In this document: positions 8,567-15,067 of the stretch, piece after piece
Numbering within the stretch: position 1 is the stretch's first letter
Layout: every line of letters begins with the position of its first letter
From: DATGLW01 sp035293965
Lineage (GTDB): Bacteria; Actinomycetota; Acidimicrobiia; Acidimicrobiales; RAAP-2
Length of the DNA stretch: 55,441 nucleotides
Reading direction: 5' to 3'
NCBI GenBank assembly: GCA_035293965.1
Contig: DATGLW010000120.1
Coordinates: 1 to 55,441 of the forward strand
Position numbers and translations under genes: made by a program
The notes under the pieces: generated by a model
What the model saw: the letters and a program-made list of their open reading frames with translations, nothing else
Database searches by the model: none
Told to the model about the DNA's origin: nothing

Positions 8567-9493
8567 TCAGGCAACCGACGCGCCGGCTACCGGCGCCGGT
8601 CGCAGGGCGGCCAGCACCTCGGCGGCCCGCTCGTCGAGCAGACGGGGGGCCGGCCCGAGCGGTGCCCGGCACTGACCGACCCGGAGGCCCAGGACCCGGC
8701 ACGCGGCCTTGGCGGGGAGCGGGTTCGGGAACTCCTCGGTCGACTCGAAGTCGAAGGACTCGATGAGCCGGGCGTTCGCCCGCCGGGCGCCGACGACGTC
8801 GCCGCGCTCGAACGAGGCGATCACCTCGCCGAGCTCGCGCCCGGCCCAGTGGGAGGCCACGCTGATGACCCCCACGGCACCCACCGCGAGCAAGGGGAGG
8901 GTCTGGGCGTCGTCGCCGCTGTAGAGCTCGAACCCGGCGGGCGCCGCGGCGGCGAGCCTGGCCGACCCGGCCACGTCGCCCGCAGCGTCCTTGAGCGCCA
9001 CGACGTTGGGAACCTCGCGGGCGAGGCGCAGGACGACCTCGGCCGCCACCCGGCGGCCGGTGCGGGCGGGGATGTCGTAGAGGACGACCGGCAGGCGGGT
9101 GGCCGCCGACACGGCGGCGAAGTGGTCGAAGATGCCCGCCTGGGAGGGCCGGTTGTAGTAGGGGGTGACGACCAGCACGGCGTCGGCCCCTGCCTGCTCG
9201 GCGGCACGGGTGAGCGCGACGGAGTGGCGGGTGTCGTTCGTGCCGGTGCCGGCGATGACCGGGATGGTGACCGACTCGGCGACGGCGCGCAGCAGCTCGG
9301 CTCGCTCGGCGTCGTCGAGGACAGGCGCCTCGCCGGTGGTGCCGCACACGACCAACCCGTCGCTGCCGTGGTCGGCCAGCCAGCGGGCGAGCTCGACCGC
9401 GGCGTCGACGTCGAGGCGCAGCTCGTCGTCGAAGGGCGTGACCATGGCCGTGACCACCCGCCCGAACCTCGGAGCCTGGTCACCGAGCGCCAT
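8567..9493 (-). CDS. dapA: 4-hydroxy-tetrahydrodipicolinate synthase
   Basis: Condenses pyruvate with aspartate semialdehyde, the first committed step of lysine and diaminopimelate synthesis. 308 residues, the normal length. It has the GTTGE phosphate-binding loop (about 51-55), VVTPYYNRPSQ with the paired Tyr (112-113), catalytic Tyr near 139 (VVLYDIPARTG) and Schiff-base Lys168 in NVVALKDAAGD. It starts at ATG 9491-9493, 8 bases after a TAGCCT -10 element and without a Shine-Dalgarno, suggesting a leaderless message. It is followed by rnj. Its pathway partner dapB is about 14.6 kb away on the same strand. Confidence 0.97.
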   Translation of the reverse strand: MALGDQAPRFGRVVTAMVTPFDDELRLDVDAAVELARWLADHGSDGLVVCGTTGEAPVLDDAERAELLRAVAESVTIPVIAGTGTNDTRHSVALTRAAEQAGADAVLVVTPYYNRPSQAGIFDHFAAVSAATRLPVVLYDIPARTGRRVAAEVVLRLAREVPNVVALKDAAGDVAGSARLAAAAPAGFELYSGDDAQTLPLLAVGAVGVISVASHWAGRELGEVIASFERGDVVGARRANARLIESFDFESTEEFPNPLPAKAACRVLGLRVGQCRAPLGPAPRLLDERAAEVLAALRPAPVAGASVA

Positions 9494-9903
9494 CGGAGCC
9501 GAGGCTACCAGCAGCGACCGCCGGGCCCGGGCGACTCCGGGGCCGCGGTCGCGGCTCCGGGGCCGGGGTCGCGAGGCTCGGGTGCGCCTCGCGGGCGCCA
9601 CGTCCGGGCCTCGTGAGGCAACCGCGGCCCGCAGGGCACAGCCCGCAGGGCACGGGTGTGCGCGAGGCCGCCACGGGGTATGCGACCCTGCGCCGGCAGG
9701 CCGGGGCGGCATGGCTGGTGCCGCCAGCGCAGCGCACGCCCCATCCGCACCTGGCGGCGGGAGGTCCCCGGGGGTGGCTCCGTCGGCCAGCCCCGGGAGC
9801 CCTCCCTCGGGCGCCGGCGGAGGGCAGCCTGCCGGCACCCCCGGGCCGCTCGTGGCGTCACCACGGCCGGGTCGGCATCATGGAGGCGAGGGAGGCGACG
9901 GGC
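9494..9903. other. Intergenic region between divergent dapA and hpnR
   Basis: About 410 bases with no supported gene. It holds the dapA -10 element (9502-9507), a perfect 14-base tandem pair GCCCGCAGGGCACA / GCCCGCAGGGCACG (9627-9654) and, at the right end, the hpnR ribosome site. Open frames across it are GC-driven. I see no confident hpnR promoter; TATGCG near 9677 is the only loose candidate. Confidence 0.5.
9502..9507 (-). promoter_or_regulatory. -10 element of dapA
   Basis: TAGCCT on the minus strand, then 8 bases, then the ATG of dapA. It is the same hexamer as at ftsK and fits the leaderless pattern seen repeatedly in this window. Confidence 0.5.
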
Positions 9904-11385
9904 ATGCGCGTGGTCCTGGTCCATCCGAGCGCTCTCATGTACTCCGAGCTCTACCTGCGCCTCGAGCCCCTCGGCCTGGAACGGGTCGCCTCGGCCGTCC
10001 GCGCCGCGGGCCACGACGTCCGCCTGATCGACCTCCAGGTCTACCGGGCCCGCGACTACTTCGACCTCCTGCGCTCCTTCGAACCCCAAGCGGTGGGCTT
10101 TGGGCTCAACTACCTGGCGAACGTCCCCGAGGTGCTCGAGCTGGCCAAGGCGACCAAGGCTGCGGCTCCGGACACCTTCGTGTTCGCCGGCGGCCACAGC
10201 GTGTCGTTCATAGCCGACCACGTGCTCGCCCAGAGCGGGGGCGCCATCGACGCGGTGCTGCGCGGCGAGGGGGAGCTCGGCGCTCCCCTCCTCCTCGACG
10301 CGGTTCCCGGGGGCGACATGGCCGCGGTGCCCGGGGCCGTCACGAGCGCCGGCGAGGGTCCGCCGCCCGAGCTGCTGGCCGACCTGGACCGGTTCCCGCC
10401 GGCGCGTGACCTCGGGGGCCGCCGCCGCAAGTACTTCATCGGCGTGCTCGACCCGTGCGCGTCGGTCGAGTTCTCCCGCGGCTGCCCCTGGGACTGCTCG
10501 TTCTGCAGCGCCTGGACCTTCTACGGGCGGAGCTACCGGGAGCTGTCGCCGGAGGCAGCCGCCGACGACCTCGAGCGCGTTCGGGAACCGGGCGTGTTCC
10601 TGGTCGACGACGTCGCGTTCATCAAGCCCGACCACGGCATGCAGATCGCCGCAGAGATCGAGCGGCGGCGGATCCGCAAGCAGTACTACCTCGAGACCCG
10701 CTGCGACGTGCTGGTCCGGCACCCCGAGGTGTTCGAGCGCTGGAAGCGCCTCGGGCTCAACTACCTGTTCCTCGGGCTCGAGTCGATCGACGAAGAGGGC
10801 CTCAAGGCGTACCGCAAACGGAGCACGACCGACGTCAACATGCGGGCGCTCGAACTGGCACGCAAGCTCGACCTCTCCGTGGCCATCAACATCATCGCCG
10901 ACCCCGACTGGGACGAGCATCAGTTCGAGGTCATCCGCCAGTGGGCGCTGGCAGTCCCCGAGATCGTGCACGTGACCGTGCAGACCCCCTACCCGGGGAC
11001 CGAGACCTGGTTCACCGAGTCGCGCCGGCTCACCACCCTCGACTACCGCCTCTTCGACGTGCAGCACGCCGTCCTCCCCACCAAGCTCCCCCTGCGCCGC
11101 TTCTACGAGGAGCTGGTACGGACCCAGTCGGTGCTGGCACGCAAGCACCTCGGCATCTCCGCGCTGGCCCAGACGGCGGGCATCGCCGCCAGGCTGCTGG
11201 CCCACGGGCAGACGAACTTCGTGAAGATGATCTGGAAGTTCGGCTCGGTCTACAACCCCTCCCGCCAGTACGGCGACCACCAGCGGCCAGCGCGCTACCT
11301 GCTGCCCCCACCCCCCGGGGAGCCTGCCGCAGCACCCGAGCGCAGGGACCTGTACGTCCACGTGCCGGTCCGCCTCCGCCGCTGA
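9904..11385 (+). CDS. hpnR: Hopanoid C-3 methylase (cobalamin-binding radical SAM)
   Basis: 493 residues. The N-terminal half is a B12-binding domain beginning MRVVLVHPSALMYSELYLRL and EPLGLERVA, followed by a radical SAM core with Cys194, Cys198 and Cys201 in SRGCPWDCSFCSAWTFYGRS. Further stretches that I recognise from HpnR are YLANVPE, FAGGHS, KYFIGVLDPCAS, VTVQTPYPGTETW and QTNFVK. HpnR adds a methyl group at C-3 of the hopanoid A ring. ATG 9904 is chosen over ATG 9880 because GGGAGG sits 8-9 bases before it and the protein aligns from that Met. No other hopanoid gene is in the window. The 3' end, including the stop codon, lies in a 48-base tandem duplication. Confidence 0.9.
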   Translation: MRVVLVHPSALMYSELYLRLEPLGLERVASAVRAAGHDVRLIDLQVYRARDYFDLLRSFEPQAVGFGLNYLANVPEVLELAKATKAAAPDTFVFAGGHSVSFIADHVLAQSGGAIDAVLRGEGELGAPLLLDAVPGGDMAAVPGAVTSAGEGPPPELLADLDRFPPARDLGGRRRKYFIGVLDPCASVEFSRGCPWDCSFCSAWTFYGRSYRELSPEAAADDLERVREPGVFLVDDVAFIKPDHGMQIAAEIERRRIRKQYYLETRCDVLVRHPEVFERWKRLGLNYLFLGLESIDEEGLKAYRKRSTTDVNMRALELARKLDLSVAINIIADPDWDEHQFEVIRQWALAVPEIVHVTVQTPYPGTETWFTESRRLTTLDYRLFDVQHAVLPTKLPLRRFYEELVRTQSVLARKHLGISALAQTAGIAARLLAHGQTNFVKMIWKFGSVYNPSRQYGDHQRPARYLLPPPPGEPAAAPERRDLYVHVPVRLRR

Positions 11386-11449
11386 GCACACCACCTGCGG
11401 CACGTCCACGTGCCGGTCCGCCTCCGCCGCTGCGCACACCACCTGCGGC
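11354..11449. repeat. 48-base tandem duplication across the hpnR stop
   Basis: Copy 1 is 11354-11401 and copy 2 is 11402-11449, differing at one base: TGA (stop of hpnR) in copy 1 is TGC in copy 2. The unit is 16 codons, so the duplication is in frame. If the stop were lost, the protein would repeat HVPVRLRR and continue into Gly/Arg-rich sequence. Confidence 0.85.
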
Positions 11450-11611
11450 ACCCAGGCCGCCGGCAGGGCTGTTGCGTGGTGATCGCCCGCGCGGGCAACC
11501 GTGGTGGGTGCCCGAACTGCGGGCCGCGTGGCGGGCCGCCGGGCGGTGGGTGTCGGACGGCGCTGGCTTCCCGGCCACTGCGGCCACTGCGGCCCCTGCG
11601 GCCAGCTGGGG
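11386..11611. other. Convergent spacer between hpnR and the ferritin-like gene
   Basis: It contains the second copy of the 48-base duplication, a 12-base palindrome GCCCGCGCGGGC near 11485, and a short run of CTGCGGCC-type repeats (about 11576-11604). No gene and no convincing terminator were found. Confidence 0.5.
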
Positions 11612-12748
11612 CTATCTGCGGCGATCTCCTGGCGGCGCCTCGGCGAGCTCGTCGGAGCCGTCCGACCAGTTCTCGAACTCGATCACGCCGAGCTCGGTGA
11701 ACCGCCGACGGAGCCAGCCACCAGCCGCGTCGAGGAGACCGAGCTTCTTCAGGTTGGGGACGATCCTCGAGAACAAGAGGACCCGGAACTCGTCGCGCTC
11801 GGGCGCCTGGGCCAGCACCTGCACCACGTCTTTGCGAGGAACCTCGAGCCGGTCCCACACCTCCTGCATGAGCATGCGGTCTCGCATGCGGACCGCGGCC
11901 TCGAAGGCGAACTCCTGCCGATCGCGCAGCTCTGGTTCCGACAGCCCGGCGTAGTGCTCCTTCAGGCTGAGCACGCCGAACGCGACGTGTCGAGCCTCGT
12001 CGGCCATGACGTAGCGGAGGATCTGCTTCAGCAAGGGTTCGGTGCTGAGCTGGTACATGAAGCCGAAGGCGGCCAGTGCCAGGCCCTCGACCATGATCTG
12101 CATGCCCAGGTACGTCATGTCCCAACGCGAGTCGGCGATGATCTCGTCGAGCAACAGGCCCAGGTGGCCGTTGACCGGGTAGTGGCCCGAGAGCTTCTCG
12201 TCGAGGTAGCGCGAGAACACCTCGACGTGGCGGGCCTCGTCCATCACCTGGGTGGCGGCGCAGTACTTGGCATCGATCCACGGCACCGTCTCGACGATCT
12301 TGGCCGTGCAGACCAGCGCCCCCTGCTCGCCGTGCATGAACTGCGAGAGCATCCAGTTCTGGCGCTCGATGCCGAAACGTACCCACTCCTCGTCGCCCCA
12401 CCGCTCGAGGACGGTGCCCGACAGGTCGGCGGGCTGCCATTCGGGCTGGGTGGTGACGCTCGACATGACGAGGGACTCAGGGTCGACCGGCGTCTCCCAT
12501 GGCAGGTCCGTCCGGGCGTTCCACTGCGCCTTCTTGGCCTTCTCGTACAGGGCGTCCAGCTGGGGGCGGGCCCCCTTCTGGTAGTCCCAGGTGAGCTCGG
12601 CCTCGCAGCGGTCGGCGACCCGGTGGCGCGAGCCGGGCTCGTCGCGGCCGACCAGATCGAAGGCGGCCCAGAGATCCTCGATGGCGCCGGTTGACCTGTC
12701 CTGCCTGATCTGGTGTCCCTCGTCGCGCCGCCCGGCCATGGTGCCCAT
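11612..12748 (-). CDS. Ferritin-like diiron protein (R2-like / N-oxygenase-like)
   Basis: 378 residues, helical, with the four-helix diiron ligand pattern: HGEQGALV, then MDEARHVEVF (ExxH), MVEGLALAAFGF, then ADEARHVAFG (second ExxH). The two EARH motifs plus the isolated Glu residues match non-heme diiron oxidases and oxygenases of the ribonucleotide-reductase-R2/AurF-like superfamily. The substrate is unknown. It is soluble and has no signal peptide. It starts at ATG 12748, preceded by GGGGGTGAGG and a clear promoter. Relatives are often annotated only as ferritin-like domain protein, so oxidase, N-oxygenase or metal storage all remain possible. Confidence 0.82.
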   Translation of the reverse strand: MGTMAGRRDEGHQIRQDRSTGAIEDLWAAFDLVGRDEPGSRHRVADRCEAELTWDYQKGARPQLDALYEKAKKAQWNARTDLPWETPVDPESLVMSSVTTQPEWQPADLSGTVLERWGDEEWVRFGIERQNWMLSQFMHGEQGALVCTAKIVETVPWIDAKYCAATQVMDEARHVEVFSRYLDEKLSGHYPVNGHLGLLLDEIIADSRWDMTYLGMQIMVEGLALAAFGFMYQLSTEPLLKQILRYVMADEARHVAFGVLSLKEHYAGLSEPELRDRQEFAFEAAVRMRDRMLMQEVWDRLEVPRKDVVQVLAQAPERDEFRVLLFSRIVPNLKKLGLLDAAGGWLRRRFTELGVIEFENWSDGSDELAEAPPGDRRR

Positions 12749-12767
12749 GGTGCCTCACCCCCGGCCA

Positions 12768-12796
12768 AGCGTACGGGCGCCGCCGCGGCCGGGCAA
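12768..12796 (-). promoter_or_regulatory. Promoter of the ferritin-like gene
   Basis: TTGCCC (12791-12796), a 17-base spacer and TACGCT (12768-12773) on the minus strand. The predicted start near 12761 gives a leader of about 13 bases containing the GGGGGTGAGG ribosome site. Confidence 0.6.
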
Positions 12797-12983
12797 CGCG
12801 CCGGCCCGAACACGACCGAGCCCGCCACGCGGCGGTGCTGGCGGCCACCCAGCCGCGGCGGGCCCCGAGGCCGCCCCGCGGCCAACCCGGCAGCCCTGCC
12901 GGCGGGTCGCTCCCGGACCCGGGAGGGCGCCCCCAGGCCCGACGGCCGCTGCGGCCGCCGGCGCTCCGGCAAGGCCACAGCTC

Positions 12984-13012
12984 TTGCGAATGAGTCGCAT
13001 CTAGGGCAGTCT
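12984..13012 (+). promoter_or_regulatory. Leaderless promoter with Nur-like operator before the nickel/cobalt permease
   Basis: TTGCGA (12984-12989) with 17-base spacing to CAGTCT (13007-13012), then 7 bases to the ATG at 13020. The -35 is part of a dyad TTGCGA-ATGAG-TCGCAT (12984-13000). Its TGC-N9-GCA layout matches the 6-5-6 form of the actinobacterial nickel-responsive Nur box (tTGCaa-N5-ttGCAA). Binding there would block RNA polymerase. The regulator gene is not nearby. Confidence 0.5.
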
Positions 13013-13019
13013 GACGGGC

Positions 13020-14222
13020 ATGCCAACTCGCGCCAGCCGCCTGCTCGCTGCCCGCCACGCGCTGACTCCCTCGGAGTGGACCCGGCTCGGCGGAATGGCC
13101 GCAGTCGTCGCGGGCCTCCTCGTCCTCGGGTTCGTGCTGCTCCTCGCCGCCGTGCCGCACCATTACCACCTCTCGCGCACAGAGGTGTTCGGCGTGGGCA
13201 CCGGCACCCTGGCGCTCACCTTGGGGATGCGCCACGCCTTCGACGCCGACCACATCTCTGCCATCGACAACACCACCCGCAAGCTCATGGCCGAAGGAAA
13301 GCGCCCGGTGAGCGTCGGGTTCTTCTTCTCGCTCGGCCACTCGACCGTCGTGTTCACCCTGGCGGTGCTGTTGAACTTCGGGATCCGCGCCCTCGACGAC
13401 CAGGTGAGGAGGAGCACCTCGACCCTGCACGCCGTGACGGGGATCGTCGGTACCTCGGTGTCGGGTACCTTCCTCTACGTCATCGCCGCCCTCAACCTCG
13501 TCATCCTGGCCTCCATCGTGCGGGCCTTTCGCGACATGCGCGCCGGCCGCTTCGACGAGGTCGAGCTCGAACGCCAGCTCCAGCAGCGCGGGCTTCTCAA
13601 CCGCTTCTTCGGGCCGGTCGCGCGGCGGGTCGACGCGCCGTGGAAGATGTACCCCGTCGGACTCCTCTTCGGCCTCGGGTTCGACACCGCCACCGAGGTT
13701 GCGCTCCTCGTCCTGTCGGGCACCGCGGTGAGCAGCGGCCTGCCGTTCTGGGCCATCTTGAGCCTGCCCATCCTCTTCGCCGCAGGCATGAGCCTGTTCG
13801 ACACGATGGACGGGTGCTTCATGAACTTCGCATACGGCTGGGCGTTCTCCCGCCCCATCCGCAAGCTGTACTACAACCTCGTCATCACCGGCCTCTCCGT
13901 CGCCGTCGCCTTTGTCATCGGCACGGTCGAGCTGCTCGGCCTCCTCGGCCAGGAGGCCCACCTGGGAGGTAGCTTCTGGTCGACCATGGCCAACTTCAAC
14001 ATCAACGCGGCCGGCTTCGTCATCGTCGGGCTCTTCGTCGCGACCTGGGCGGTAGCCCTGGCCGTGTGGCGAGTGGGGCGCATCGAGGCCCGCTGGGATG
14101 CCGCCATCCTGGCCGCCACCCCCCTGGCGACCGAGCCGGGGGCCCCGACGGCCGGTGAGCCCGTCCTCGAGCCCCCGCGGGCCTCGTCGGCTCCGGGAAC
14201 AGGACGCGAGGCCCCGGTGTGA
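13020..14222 (+). CDS. Nickel/cobalt permease, NiCoT (HoxN/NixA) family
   Basis: 400 residues with about eight membrane segments in the cytoplasmic membrane. The diagnostic helix-2 signature RHAFDADHI is at 71-79. Further NiCoT motifs are FFSLGHSTVV, LGFDTATE and GMSLFDTMDG. It imports Ni2+ and/or Co2+; selectivity cannot be told by eye. Cobalt would serve cobalamin, which HpnR in this window needs, and nickel would serve enzymes not seen here. It starts at ATG 13020 from a leaderless promoter with a Nur-like dyad. Its stop overlaps the DUF427 gene start (GTGA), so the two are co-translated. Confidence 0.94.
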   Translation: MPTRASRLLAARHALTPSEWTRLGGMAAVVAGLLVLGFVLLLAAVPHHYHLSRTEVFGVGTGTLALTLGMRHAFDADHISAIDNTTRKLMAEGKRPVSVGFFFSLGHSTVVFTLAVLLNFGIRALDDQVRRSTSTLHAVTGIVGTSVSGTFLYVIAALNLVILASIVRAFRDMRAGRFDEVELERQLQQRGLLNRFFGPVARRVDAPWKMYPVGLLFGLGFDTATEVALLVLSGTAVSSGLPFWAILSLPILFAAGMSLFDTMDGCFMNFAYGWAFSRPIRKLYYNLVITGLSVAVAFVIGTVELLGLLGQEAHLGGSFWSTMANFNINAAGFVIVGLFVATWAVALAVWRVGRIEARWDAAILAATPLATEPGAPTAGEPVLEPPRASSAPGTGREAPV

Positions 14223-15025
14223 CGGCTCTCCCACCCCCGGCGGGACAGCGGACGGGCATCGGCGCGTCAGGCGGCACCGGGCAACGGACCGCTCCGCCCG
14301 GGGAGGCCCCGTTGCGGATCGAGCGAAGCCCGAAACGGTTGCGGGCGCTGCTCGGCGGCCGCCTGGTCTTCGACACGTACCGCCCGGCTCTCGTCTGGGA
14401 ACGCCGGCCCTCTCCCACCTACTACGTGGAGCACGAGGACGTCGTCGCCAGGCTGGAGGCGACGGGCTCGGTCGAGCACCACGGCGGCCTGGGCGACGCG
14501 ACCACCTTCGACGTGCACGTGGGGGGGCGCGTGGCCCGCGGCGCCGCCCGCGTCTTCGAGCGGTCGGCCCACGAGGCACTCCGCTCGCTCGTCCGCTTCG
14601 AGTGGGACGCGCTCGACGAGTGGCTCGAAGAAGACGAGCCCGTCTACGTCCACCCGAGGAGCCCTTATGTCCGGGTCGACGTGTTGGCAAGCTCGCGCCT
14701 CGTGGTGCTCCGGCTCGACGGCCACGAGGTCGCACGCTCGGACCAGCCCCGCATCCTGTTCGAGACCGGCCTCCGGCCGAGGTACTACCTGCCGCTCGCC
14801 CACGTGCACACCGAGCTGCTCGTCCCTTCGTCGACGGTCACCAGGTGCCCCTACAAGGGGACTGCCTCGTACTGGTCCCTCGAGCTCGGTGGGCGCCGCT
14901 ACGACGACTACGCCTGGTGCTACCGGTCACCCCTACCCGAGTGCGCCAAGATCGCCGGGCTCATCTGCTTCTTCGACGAGCGCATGGAGCTGTCCGTCGA
15001 CGGCGGCTCCCTGCCGGGGAGCTGA
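14219..15025 (+). CDS. DUF427 domain protein
   Basis: 268 residues, apparently with two copies of the DUF427 fold (PF04248). The first covers about 32-120 (RIERSPKRLRALLGGRLVFDTYRPALVWE). The second covers about 155-260, with the signature CPYKGTASYWSLE followed by AWCYRSPLPECAKIAGLICFFDE. Function is unknown; it is predicted soluble. GTG 14219 overlaps the permease stop. An alternative TTG codon just before RIERSPKR would remove a Gly/Pro-rich 31-residue N-terminus. Coupling to a metal permease is unusual for this family. Confidence 0.85.
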   Translation: MTALPPPAGQRTGIGASGGTGQRTAPPGEAPLRIERSPKRLRALLGGRLVFDTYRPALVWERRPSPTYYVEHEDVVARLEATGSVEHHGGLGDATTFDVHVGGRVARGAARVFERSAHEALRSLVRFEWDALDEWLEEDEPVYVHPRSPYVRVDVLASSRLVVLRLDGHEVARSDQPRILFETGLRPRYYLPLAHVHTELLVPSSTVTRCPYKGTASYWSLELGGRRYDDYAWCYRSPLPECAKIAGLICFFDERMELSVDGGSLPGS

Positions 15026-15067
15026 GGCCCGAGCCCGCGCCCGTGCAGCGCCGGGCTGCCGGCCCGG

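Noticed and set aside
9165..10409. 414-codon plus-strand frame bridging dapA and hpnR
   Set aside because: Covers dapA antisense and the first part of hpnR out of frame; Arg/Pro/Gly-rich with no domain.
15040..15067. Terminator between the convergent DUF427 and GH26 genes
   Set aside because: Only short imperfect GC stems in 42 bases; not better than chance.
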